Assembly: GCA_902806575.1 (NCBI GenBank)
Contig: CADCXD010000007.1
Location: 1,178,001-1,242,000 of the forward strand
Source: Jackrogersella multiformis
Taxonomy: Eukaryota > Ascomycota > Sordariomycetes > Xylariales > Hypoxylaceae
DNA: 64,000 nucleotides
Reading direction: 5' to 3'
Below the pieces are notes generated by a model. That model made no database searches. It was not told the origin of the DNA and saw only the letters and a program-made list of their open reading frames with translations. The position numbers and the translations under genes were made by a program. Positions 42,556 through 55,777 of this stretch are shown piece after piece; the stretch's first letter is position 1, and the number at the start of each line of letters is the position of its first letter.

Positions 42556-45500
42556 ACTCACCCAGGTAAAGTACCCCCGTAAGTTGACCAATGACGTTCG
42601 ACCTCTGATATAGTGTTAGGTATCCATGAACAATTATCATGGTCATTTTATCATAAGACCAAGAGGCGGAAGCAAAGCCTATGTCATTTTACTAGGTTAT
42701 ATGTTGTTGGTAGTCGACGATTTGTGTTTTTGTCGATCGAAATTCGAAAAGAAAATCTGGACCCCTTTTCGTCTTCAGCGCCGTAGGAACTAAGTTCTTA
42801 TTCAAAGCGTACTAATGAGGTACATAAAAATGTATAGGATAACCACGTTAAAAGAAGTAGAAAGCTAATACTGCCCGTTTGGCTAATTAAAGCGCAGTGC
42901 CTGCTACTTAAGGGCACAAGGCGAACTTTTCATTGTGTAGCCAGTGCTAGTACGGTGATGTAGGTAGTTTCATCGTTGATAACCTCTGAAGAAGGTTCAG
43001 GGAATCTATGTTCCAGCATCCCCTTAGGCCGTCGTTAGATGTTACTTTAACTCGTCAACCTAAGTGATATCTAAAATTTAATAACACCACAATCGTGTTT
43101 CCCGGTTTAATGATATGGTCAAACGTTTAAATGCCTGATTTGAGCATATGCTGGTTACGCCCTTATTCATAGGTTTACCCCCTTAGAGGCAGGTATGCCG
43201 AGCTGCCTTGCATCTAGGTAGGGTCAGTCGATTCAACCACAGAAATCTTATAGTGGTTCCAAAAGGCCTTTGAGTAAGACGGGGGAATGATCAAGATGCA
43301 GGTCTAGAATGCCTCGCCCAGCCTGAAAACCAGCACGCTGGACTTGCGTTGAAGTAGCTTTGAGAAGGTGAGACGAACACTTGAACCCACCCTCACACAG
43401 GGGGGGCCAGACGAATACAAGGGGGTGTCGGTGAGGTAGAGCTGCTATGTAATATTACACACTAGGGCCGTAGAAACTAGAGGCATTGGTTATAAACCAT
43501 GCGGAGATAGAGTGATTATGCAGGATAAGGTGACTAATAGCCCTTCAAGTAATGATGATGGTTATCTATTATATGCACCAACTTATAAGATAACAACAAA
43601 GGTTACATGCATGATCCACCTTAAGTATGTAATATTGACCTTATGGTACTTACTTAGGTACTGCAACAAGGAATCGAAGCATGTAAAGTAAGTCCTATTG
43701 ACGAAGCACTACATTGACAAATGATGCGGTCTGTCAACATTATTCGAAGACAACTAGGGAAACGCAAGCTTCGGTCTCATCCAATCCACGTGTTCGTTCT
43801 ATCACAAAGAGAAGTAGTATCAAGGAGAAGAAATATCAAATTTCGGACAAAGTGACCTTATTAACATGATTCCGTAGTATCAACAGGCGGATAGCTTCGA
43901 TGGGTTATGTTACATAATAATTACAGAGAGGTACTTTCTGGAACTCTTCCCAATGTGTTATGCATAGTTCCTTCGCTGCAACTTCATTCCCTTTCGTGGA
44001 GTGCATAAAAGTTCATCTGGCGGAATCTGGAACCGTAGATCTTATGCCAGGTATATAGTATACCTAGGTATATACCCGTGCTACAGGCAATGACCTTCAT
44101 GTAGGGCTTTACTTTCTATAGAATCTCACTTTTTCTACGTGTTATGATTCATCTCTCACCTCCGAGCCAAATATTTGGTGGATGTCGCTCCAAATTGTCA
44201 GGCTCTCCAAACTAGCAATAGTTATTTGAGATTGGAGTATATACCAGACGTTAAATCACTCTAAGTTATTTCACAATAAAACCAGCATGATCATTGAATA
44301 CTTTGAGATTATCTTGTCATTTCGAAGTGTGGCATATCTTTCTGAAGCTCTTATGTTAGAAACGTTCTTGGCTTATCGACATGATGGGAAACACTTTTCT
44401 GAAATTATAAAACATTACCTAGGTAGATAATCGATGGGGGTCCTCTCACTTACATACGGTACCTATGTAGTAAGCTGCCGATTCGTACCTAGACTGAGTT
44501 TCCTTATTCTTTATTGAAACAATTATGCCAGTTCAACACATTTAAGACGTACTATATAAAGCTTCGCGTATAAAATTGCTTACAAACCAGATTCACCTGA
44601 CACTTAAGGTGAAAGGGACTAAAGAGTATCAAGTATGATTATTGATTAAGAAGTGATATGATTAATTAGGTTATTATGGTAATACTTTGTCGTGTTGGTT
44701 ATGGTGAATGTAAACAGCACTATCTACAAAGGGGTTCAGGGGTGGATACTTAAGCTGGCAGGCAGCTTCAAATGGATTCGGTTTTAATATTATGAAACGC
44801 AGGATAGCTATTTGAGATATAATTTAAGTTAATACTATGTCCAAGCATACCTAGGTGGCCATTGGATCACTTTAACTAATAATATCATCCATCTACTTAA
44901 GCTTACTTGCAAAGGATATGTTTGGTGCAATAGTATCCCTTACCCCTTTGGAATATTAAACACCGGGGGGGAATCATAATCAATATCTCCTAAGTACTCA
45001 AAGTAGACACCTTAGTGATATTTGACATTCACCAGTGATATTCCTCGTGAGATAGGTAAGTGCGTTGTTAAACATATCACCCCTTTTATGCGAAGAGGCT
45101 TTAATACACAAAACTAGCTTTTAGACAATATCAGTGTGCAATTCATGACAGACCACGATCACATAACTATTAAGTAGATGGCAGATGGAAGTTATACCTT
45201 AGGAAATATGCTTCAATCAGGAACATGACAGAAAACTTGCGTCGTTTGGACCTGTGCTGCAGTATCTGCATGGGGCTACATGGACGTCTTGTCATAGTTA
45301 CCTACTTGGTATGTAGTCATACATGTTGATGTCGTGTAACAGGTATCTATCGTATAAGCCCATTCAGTAACACTTATTTAGGTGTGTATGACGAACCATA
45401 CATGGTTTTGAACTAGAAGTGTATATCTAGTAATCTACCATCCTCTCAAAAGCTAATTTAGACGTCACAAACTACGATTGAGCTTAATATTCTGTAGTTT

Positions 45501-45687
45501 CCAATACCTTTTGTTAATCGAAATCTAGTAAATTTCGCTTTTTTAGGCTTAATCTACCTAGGTAATTGACAATAGCTTTAAACTTACTATACCTAAAACG
45601 AGAAGCTTCGTGAAGAAAATATCCCTAACATAGTATACGTTAATAAGCAGTTCAAGTCTCGTGTATCCTCACTGTATGATTCTTGGA
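42556..45687. other. gene-free DNA between SINE copy and AT-rich block
   Basis: About 3.1 kb; no coding frame, RNA gene or repeat recognised apart from scattered CCTAGG motifs (for example 44060 and 44418). Confidence 0.5.
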
Positions 45688-45740
45688 TTATTTACCTAGA
45701 TAGTTTTCACGTCCTCCGGACGTAAACATAATTATCATCA
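45688..45740 (+). mobile_element. very short 3' fragment of the SINE-like family
   Basis: TAGATAG then ACGTCCTCCGGACGTAAAC and a TTATCATCA tail match the 3' end of the copy at 27.1 kb. A near-duplicate containing ATTCTTGGA lies on both sides (about 45679-45687 and 45745-45754), consistent with its own target-site duplication and extreme 5' truncation. Confidence 0.55.
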
Positions 45741-45809
45741 TATATAATTCTTGGAATTTTTTGGATTGCCACTTTAGCCTTTTCTTATATAAAAAGGTGC
45801 TTATGATTT

Positions 45810-45995
45810 TGTTACGTTTTATTATAAATAAAATAAATAAAAATTATAATAATAATAATAAATAATAAAATAAAATAAGTAAATTAATCGTATTATTTTT
45901 TATTATTTTTTAAAAAAGATTTATACGTAAATTAAGTTATTTATATTATTTTTTTAACGTAAATTTTAAAGGTTTACGTTACGTATAATATTATA
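45810..45995. repeat. left LTR of the outer RIPed element
   Basis: Shares with the right copy TTAATCGTATTAT, TACGTAAATTAAG, TTATTTATATTAT, TTTAACGTAAA and AAAGGTTTACGTTACG. Differences are mainly C/T and G/A. The last bases ATATTATA correspond to ACGTTACA in the right copy. Confidence 0.75.
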
Positions 45996-46307
45996 TATCG
46001 TCGTTTCGTTATATTAATATTTTTATAACGTTTCGTTATTTTTTTTTAAAAAATAATATTATTAATATATTAAAAAAAAGTAATATTAATTATATAAAGT
46101 TTAATTATATTTAATAATTTAAATAAAAAATTATTTATAAATATATTTTATAATTAAAATTATTTTATAAATATAATAATTAATACGATTAATTATTATA
46201 TTTAAATTATTTTAAATATTACGTAATTTAATTTAAATATTACGCGAGTTAATTAAAAAATTATAATAATATTTAATGTTTTTTTAATTACGAAATAAAA
46301 ATTTTAT

Positions 46308-46474
46308 TATTATATATTAATAAGTTAAAATAAAAGTTTTAAAATAATTATTATTTTTAAAAATAAAAGTAAAGTTAATATCGCGAAATAAAATTAATAA
46401 ATATAAAACACGGGTTATTTTTAACGTACGAGTTATTATTTTAATTATAAATTATATAATTATGGTTTTTTATA
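46308..46474. repeat. left LTR of the inner RIPed element
   Basis: 167 bp beginning TATTATATATTAATAA (RIP form of TG...) and ending TTTTTTATA. Aligns without length change to 53932-54098; most differences are transitions. Confidence 0.8.
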
Positions 46475-49400
46475 ATATCTTTTTAATAAAAAGAAAAATT
46501 AACGTTTTCGTTAATTATAAATTATTATTTTATTAAATTAATTTTATTAAGTTAATTTTTAACGTTTAATAAATATATTAAATATATTAATATCGTTTTT
46601 TTATCGTTATTATCGTTTAATAACGTATTTTCGTAAACGAAACGTAAATTATTAAAATCGTTAAACGTTTACGTTTTAATTATAAGTTTAATTTTTAATA
46701 ATATAAATATCGATATTTTAATTAATAATATTATCGATCTTTTTATAATAAACGTAATTAATTTAAATACGAAAGTTAATATTTTAATTTTTAACGTAAT
46801 TATAATAATAAATATAATAAATAATATTAATTATAATTTATAAAAATATTACGTACGTTTTTTATTATTATTATAATTTTAACGATATTTATTAAGATTT
46901 TCTTTATTAATTATTATTATTTTTTAAAATTTTAACTTATTATATAACTCCTTTAAAAAAGTCCCGACGTTTTTCTTTACGTTTTTATTAATATAAAGTG
47001 TTTTAAATATATTTTTATCGAAGATTTTAAAAGATACTTTAATAATAATTTTTACCTTTTAATTAATAATTTTACTTTATAAATTTATTTTTTTAAGTTA
47101 ATTTTAAATTATTTAATATAAAATCGTTATTAAAAAGGTTTTATATATTAAGATTTTTAATAACGTTAAATTATAAATAAAACGATGTGATTTTTATTAT
47201 TTTTATGTAATATACCTTAAAATTAATAATGTTTATTAAATCTTTATCGTTATTATTTCGAATAAATAATTTATTTTAAAAAGTTTATTATTATTAAGGT
47301 TTATTATCGTTTTATGTTTTAATAATTTTAAATATTTTATTAATAATTATTATTTATTTAAACGTTAAATTAATGGTTTTTTTATAAAAGGTATTATAAA
47401 ATAAAATAAAATAAAATAAAAATTTATAAAGTTAAAGTTTATGAAAATAAAAAGAAAAGAAATTTTATTATAAAAGTTTTTTTTAAATAAAAGTAAGTAA
47501 GAAAATTATTTATATAAATAAAAAATATAAGTATAAATAAGTATATTATACTTTATTATTATTAAGTAAATATTAATATATTTATAAATTATTTTAATAT
47601 TAAAGTATTTAATTTTTTCTCGATTTAATTAAAGTTTTATTATAATTTAAATATTAAAATATTTAGCTTTTTCTTAAAGTAAAAACTTTAATAATAATTA
47701 TAATTATTTAATAATTTATAATTTATTTACGTTTTTTTTATTTTTTAACGTTATTTATAAATCGTATTTTTTATATTATAATAAATCCTGGTTTTATAAC
47801 TTTTAATAATTTTTTTATTAAAATTATTACTTATAATTTTATTGATTTTTTAACGGCATGAATGATTAAATAAAAGGAATTAATTAATTATTATCGGTAT
47901 AATTTAATAATATATTTTCGATAAGTCGTTTTTTTAATATATATATAATTAATTCGTTAATTAATTTCGAAAGTATATCGTTAAAAATTTACGTATTTTT
48001 AAAAAGTTATATATTAAAAGGTTATAATTTATTAATAAATTAAATATAAAATTAATTAAATAATAAAAGGTATTTTTTATCGTATTTATTTAATAACATT
48101 ATTATATTTTAAATAAATAAATTTCTTAAATATTATTAATTAAAAGCTGGTAAATAATTAATTTATTAATATAACTTTATAAATTCGTTAATTATTAAAT
48201 AATTTAAACTTATACGTAAGTTTATCGATTTACTTTAAAATTAATAACGATTTAATACGTTATATTAATTATTTATAAAACGATTTATTTAATAATATAT
48301 AACTTTTATATAATTTAAAGTAAATTAATTTATCTTTTTTAAAAGAAATAAGGTTATATTTTAAATCGTAATAAGTTTTTATTTTAATAATTATAAAGTT
48401 AATATATTTTTTTGTTTTTTTTTAATAATATCGTTTTAATATATTATAATTAATTACGTTTTTTAATACTTTTAATAAAGTAACGATAATTTATAACTTA
48501 AAGTTATATATTAATTTATTAAGTGATTTTTTAATCGTTAATAATTTAATATTATTAAAATTATTTTTAATTACGATATATCGTTTAACGAATAATAATA
48601 ATAAATTATTACCTCGATTTCTTAATTACGTCGTTTTATCGCATTATTAATTAAAAGATAATAATTTATTAATATAATTAATAATGTTTTAAGTTAAGTA
48701 AATAACGTTTATTATATTTTATTATTAAATTTAACGTTTTTATTTAAAATTACTTTACATAAAATGCTTTAATTCGATAATATAAATGCTTTAAAAAATA
48801 ACACGGTTTAATAATAAACTTTATATTTAATATTTTAAGTTATGAATTTTATTAAATAATTTATATATATAAGTTAATAAAATCATTAATTAATATAAAT
48901 TATTTAACCGTATTTTTATTTTTATTAAATTTTTAAAAAATAATATATAAACGATTTAATCGTTTATTATAGTTATAACCTTTTAATATTCTTTTCTTAA
49001 ATTTATTATTTAATGTAAATTTATTTAAGATATTTTTAAGAATTAATTTTATTTTGTTTTTTTATTTTATTAAACTTTTTATATTATTTTATATTAATAA
49101 ACGAGATAATATATTTAAAATTAAATTTAACTTTTTAAAAATATAATAAACGTTAAAGTTAAATTAAAATAAATAAATTAAAATAATTATTAATTTATTA
49201 TTTATTTTATTTATATTAATTATTTTAAGTGTTATTTAATTAACGATGTTTTTTATTATATTATAATCCGTTAAAATAATAATTAATTATATATAAAATT
49301 ATAATTAAATTTTATTATCTTATATTATAATTTAACTTTTATTAAAACCTTTAATAAAAATATAATTAAGTAAATTACGTTAATTTTTATGTTAATTTCG

Positions 49401-52400
49401 TCTTAAAGTATATTTATATAAAATATTATAATTTCGAATTTTTTTTATTTTAATATATTTATTTTTAAGAACGTTATTTAATCGTAATCTTAATACGTTA
49501 ATATCGTCGAATTTAATAATTTATTTTATAATATTTTAAACGAATTTAATTCGTTTTTTATCGATATATATATGGTTTTTATAATATATCGATATTTATG
49601 TTAAAAATTTTAAGGAATCTTTTATCGAATCTTTTTTTTAATTAATATCTTTGTTTTTTTATTTTATAAAAGCTTAATTTTTTATTAATATTATAAAATA
49701 TGTTTTTATAAAAACCTTATTATATCGATAATATAAATTTTATATTATCGTATATATTAAATATTTAATTAAAATGTTTTTTATATTATTCTTTAATATT
49801 ATTAAATATTATAATATTATCGATATATACTTTAATAAAATTTTAAAAAGGCTTTAATTTTTAAATTTTATTAACGTAACGTTAAAAACTTTTAAACTTT
49901 TTAACGATATTATCGTTATTTTATCTTTATATTTAAACGTAATAAATAATTAATAAAAAAATAAAGCTTTATTTATAACGTTAAAGATTTATTTTCCTTA
50001 TATTTTTTAAATAATTTCCTTTTAACGCGGTAATAAGTAAATATTAATTAAGGCATTTTTATTTAATAATTTAAAATTAATAATTATTTAACCTTTTTTT
50101 TATCGTTAATAAGTTTTGAAATAATAAAATAAAAATAATTAAACGATATAATTATTTTTTTTTAATTTATTTTACCTTAATTATATATTTAACGAATATA
50201 TATATCCGGGTTTATACGTTTTTTATTAACCGTTAATTAAATTAATCGTTATTCTTTTTTCTTTTAATATACCGATAATATTATAATCGCGTTAAATATT
50301 TTATTTATTTATTAAAATAAATAATTATCGAGTAAAAAAAGGGTTAAAATTATAAATATATACGTTTTCTTTAGTTATAAGTTTTAAAGTATTTTTAAAT
50401 TTAAATACATTTAAAGTTAATATATTCGTTTTAATAAAACCTCGCTTTATTTTTAACAATAATTATAAATTAATAATAAAGCTTTTAATATTTTATTATT
50501 TAAATTAAATTTTATAAATAAATTATTTTTTACGTAAAAATATTATATATATTTACGTTAAATTAACTTTTTCTTATAAAGGATTTATATTTTCTTTTTC
50601 GGTAATTTTTTTAATTACTTCGATTTTAATATTACGTCGTAAAATTATAAGCTTATTAGATATATTTAAAAAAGCGATTTTTTGAAACGTATTTATATTA
50701 TAAATATTATTTATTACGTTTTTTATTTTAATATAAAAAATAAAGTCTTTTTTATACGATAAATTAAAATAATATATTAAAATAAGCATTATTATTTTAA
50801 CGAAAATAAGAAATTAATTCGTAATTAAAACTTATTATTATATTTAATCTTTTGAACGATAATATTTTATTATAATTAATAATTACGTCGTATTTTCTTA
50901 AAAAATCATTTCTTATTAATAAATTAAGTTAAAGATTTAAATAATTATTTTTCTTAAGATTATTTTATATATATATATAAGTTTATTTAATTTAAATATT
51001 TTATAATCTTCGATAAAATCTTTTAATTATATTTTATTTATTATTCGATTTTTATTTAAATTTATTTAATACGTTTATTTTTAAGTTTATATAGTTTATT
51101 AATTTCTTATTTAAAAGTAAAAGAATAATATTTTTAATTTTTATATTTATTAATTATAAACGTAAAGGTATAATATTTTCCGATTATATTATTTATGTTT
51201 TTATTTTTATTTATTTTTAAATAAAATAAACGTTAATAATTCTTTTAATTTTAAGTTAAATTTTTATCGTTTATTTTACTTTTTAAAATAATTATAAATA
51301 TTTAAATTTTATGTATTTATTAATGTATATATATTAAAAATAATTATGTTTAATGTTAAATATTTTATGATATTTTTAATATATACGTTTTTTTACGGTT
51401 AACGATTTATTATTAAAAAATAAAAAATAAAAATAAAAAAATTAAATTTATTTATTAAATATTTCTTTATTAAAAAATAGTTATTTATTTATAAGTTCTT
51501 TTTATTTTTCTTGCGATTTTTTCCGTTTTATTTATATTTGTCTTTATTTTATAAATATATATTATCGTTAAAACGATTTTTTGTTTTTTTTATTATTTTT
51601 AATAAAAACGGGGACGATTATTATAATATCCGTTATTATTTTATTTATCGTTATATTAATCGTAATTTTAATCGTAACTTTAATTGTAATTAAAATTACG
51701 ATTATTATTATAACGATCTTTTTTTCGATTATAATTATTAAAGTTATAACCGTTTTAACGTTAATTAAAATTATTTTATCGATTATATTTATTATTATAA
51801 CGGTTTTACTCGTTTTAATAAACCTTTAATTAATCGATATAAAATATCGTATTATTATAATTATAATTAATAAGTCGGATATTTTTAAGTAATTTAATAT
51901 CGTTTAAAAAAATGTTTTATATAAATATATTATTAAATATTATATAAAGTTTAATGTTAATTTTAAGTCTTTATTTTTTTATTAATATTTATTTACGTTA
52001 TATTAATTATTTCTTATTTAAATGCTTAAAATAAGCGTTTATAATTATTATAATCGATTTTAAATTAATAATATTTATTATTTTAAATTCCGGGTTTAAT
52101 TTATTATAAATTATCGTTATTTATTATATATTTATAATTAATTTAAATATTTAATAGTTTCGAATAATATTTAATAATTATATTTTAATAAATATATTTT
52201 TAAGGTAAAGTTTTAATATATAAATTTTATATCGATTAAATAACGTTTTAAAAGTATATTTTATGTCGTTTTATATTTTTTATTTCTTTTTAATAAATAT
52301 TTAACTTATTTATAAATTTTATAAATTTTTACGAAATAATTTATAAAGATTATTTTTAATTTTTATGGCTTTTATAGATTTTTAATAAATTATTTAAATA

Positions 52401-53931
52401 AAAATTATTTATATATAAATATTACGTTAATACGTATAATTATTTTTAATAAAGGAATTATTTGTTATTATAAATTTATTTACGTTTACCATAAAATAAC
52501 CGATATTATAAATCGTTTAATTTCTTAATATTAATTAACGATTTATTTTATTTTTTTATAATTATATAAATATTAAAGCGTTATTAATTAAATCGTTAAA
52601 CGGCTCGTTAACGATTTAATGTTTAATTATAAATAAAATTACGGTTTATCTTACGATATATATTTAAAATTCATATATTAAATTAAGGATAAAATTAATT
52701 AATAAAAGTTATAATTTTTAAAATTAATCGAGTGTATTTATTAAAAGTTATTTTAATTTAAGAACGAGAGGTTAAATAAATAAATTAATTATTATTTAAG
52801 TTATTTTATTTTAAATTTTAATTAGTTAATTAAGTTATATGTTTTTATTTAATATAAAAGATTTATAATTTAATTATTTATAATTCGATATTTTAATAAA
52901 AAGTTAAAAATATAAAAAGGTTAATTTTAAAGTTTTATATAATTATTTACGTAACTTTATTAACTTTAGTTTTTTTAATAAATTACGGTTAAATCTTTTA
53001 ATATAAAATTAATAATATAAATAAATCGATTTATAAATTAAATATAAGTATTAGAATAATTATTATAAGTTATATTTTTAAGTTATAAATTAATAAAAAT
53101 TATAATAACGTTAATAATATTAAAGGAATTAATAATTAAAAATAAAAAGATAAAAGAATTTAATGATTAATTAAGTTAATTATTTCTTTATTAATAATTT
53201 TATAAAATTTAAATCGGTTAAAAAGTTAATTAATATTAAGTTAATAAATAAAAAGTTAGTTTTATCGGTTAATATATAAAAGTAATTAAAGTAAGAAATC
53301 GATGTTAAAGTTAATATTAATCTTTAAATAAAAACTTTTAAATTTAATAAAATAAATTATAATATAATTTTTAACGTTTTATTAAATATTTACTTAAATT
53401 TTTAAAGGTTTAATATTTATTAAAAGTTATAAAGTAACGTTTTTATTATTAAAATTTAAATAATATAAAAGCTTTATATTAATAAAAAAGTTAATTTTAT
53501 ATTTAATAATATATTTACGTAAAATAATAAATTATTTATATATAATTAATATAACATTTATATTATTTAAAGGTTTTAATAATTATATATAAAAGTACTA
53601 ATTTATAAAATATTATCGTTATTAACGTTTAAAGTTATAAAAGAAAAGAAAAACTTAATTAATTAAAAAAGTTTAATTTTATTAAAATAATGTTAATACG
53701 TAAATTATAATATTATAAGAAAATAATAATATAATTAAATTTAATTAATAATTAAAAAAAGGTAAAAACTATTAAATAATAAAAAAATAAAATAACAAAA
53801 AAAATAATCGTAAAATATTTAAAGTTTAATAATTATTAATTAAGGTTTTATTACGTTAACTTATCGTAATTAATTAATTTAACGATAAAATATAAATCGT
53901 TACGATATAATAAAAGCGAGGTATTATTATA

Positions 53932-54098
53932 TATTATATATTAATAAATTAAAATAAAAGTCTTAAAATAATTATTATTTTTAAAAATAAAAGTAAAGTT
54001 AATATCGTTAAATAAAATTAATAAATATAAAATATAAGCTACTTTTAACGTATAAGCCATTACTTTAATTATAAATTATATAATTATAACTTTTTATA
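53932..54098. repeat. right LTR of the inner RIPed element
   Basis: 167 bp, equal in length to the left copy. Shared core: AATAATTATTATTTTTAAAA and AAAGTAAAGTTAATATCG. Confidence 0.8.
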
Positions 54099-55651
54099 TT
54101 TATATCGTTATTATTTTTTTTATCGTTATTATTTATTCGTTTATTTAATAATTTTACATTAATTTTATTATCGTTATTACGTTAATAATTTTTAAATTAT
54201 TCGTTTATATTTTTTAATTTATTATATTATTAACTTTTTTTATTATTATTATTATATTAATAAATCTTAAGTTTATTATTTTTAATTTTATTACGTAATT
54301 ATTTTTTTCGCTTTTAATTTTATTTTTCGCTTACGTAGTTATCGTTTTTAAATTAAAGTCGCGTTATACGTTTATTATTTTTACTTTCATTTTATAATTT
54401 ATATATATTTACGTTTTAATATTTTATTAAAAGTTTTTACGTTTTCGTTATTTATAAACGATGGCGTTTTTACGTTATATTTATTTTTATTATTTTATTT
54501 TTTAATAACCTCGATTTTATTATTATTTTAAAATAAAATTAACGTTATTATATTTTTATTCGTTATATTTTATTTTTAATATATAACGTTATTAATATTA
54601 AATTAATTTAATATTATTTTTATCGTTTATAATATCTTTTTTATATTTAAGTTAAAAGTTATTATAAACGTAATTTTATATATTTTTAAATATAATATTT
54701 TATATACTTTAAGTTTTCCGCTTTTTTTATTTTTTAAAGTTATATATAACGCGTATCTTAAAATCTTACTTAATAATAAATACTTATAAATATAATCCGT
54801 CGTTTTTTTATATAATTCTTTAAAAAAACCGTATATTTTTTAAAAATAAAATACGATTCGAAGTTATATTTTTAAAATTAATAAAACGATATTACTTTAT
54901 TTATTAAATATATTAAAAGATTAAATTTTTATTATTTTAAAATTATATCTTAAAAGTATAATAACTTAAAAAGATTAAATTAAGAAAATAAGTTTTATAT
55001 TAAAATATATTTTTTAAAAAAAAAGCTTTTTCGTAAAAAAAAAACGATTAATTCGTTATATAAATAAATAAAATATTTAATAACGCGATTTTTTTAATCG
55101 TTAATCGTTTATTAATTTTATTTATTTTTTTATCGTATATTTTTAATATTTTTAAAACGTTTTATCGTAATAAATTTTTATTTTTTCACGTAAATTCCTC
55201 GTACGTTATTGATTTAAAAAAATCTCGTTATTAATTATTTTTTATAATATAAAATTTTATACGTTACTTCGAAATATTATATTAATATTATAAAATATTA
55301 TTTAAATTATAATGGTAACTTTAATTTATATCGATACGGAAAAACTTTTTTAAATAATAACTTAATTTAATTATTTAAATGGTATTTTTAATGCTTTAAT
55401 TTCGTTAATTTAACATAAATATATATTCCGAGGTTTTTAAATAATATATATTTATTATTATATTATATTTTTATTTTTATTTTTACGAGTTTAATTAAAT
55501 TATAAATATTTTATTTATATTACGTTTATATTTTTATAAAATCATTTATTATTTTATTTAAAGTTACGAAAAAATATCTCGGTTTAAAATTATATAAAAA
55601 TTAAAATAACGTTTATTACGTTATCGTATATATTAATATATTTATAATAAT

Positions 55652-55777
55652 AAATTTAATTATTTTTATTATAAATTTAATTATTTTTATTATAAATTTA
55701 ATTATTTTTATTATAAATTTAATTATTTTTATTATAAATTTAATTATTTTTATTATAAATTTAATTATTTTTATTAT
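55652..55777. repeat. 21-bp minisatellite, six units
   Basis: Six contiguous 21-bp units starting AAATTTAATTATTTTTA at 55652, 55673, 55694, 55715, 55736 and 55757, with no sequence difference seen between them. It lies inside the outer RIPed element. Confidence 0.85.

Larger units (their letters stand above)
46308..54098. mobile_element. RIP-degraded LTR retroelement (inner, nested), 7791 bp
   Basis: Two 167-bp direct repeats bound it (46308-46474 and 53932-54098), and identical TTTAT pentamers flank it (46303-46307 and 54099-54103). It therefore inserted into the outer element about 310 bp after that element's left LTR. A purine stretch AAAAGCGAGG lies just before the right repeat, which hints at plus orientation. 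No coding domain survives RIP; open frames inside are short Ile/Asn/Lys-rich artefacts. Confidence 0.78.

Noticed and set aside
50574..51829. open frames in the AT block (near 50.6 and 51.6 kb)
   Set aside because: Ile/Asn/Lys/Leu-only translations in RIPed DNA; no motif survives and stops surround them.
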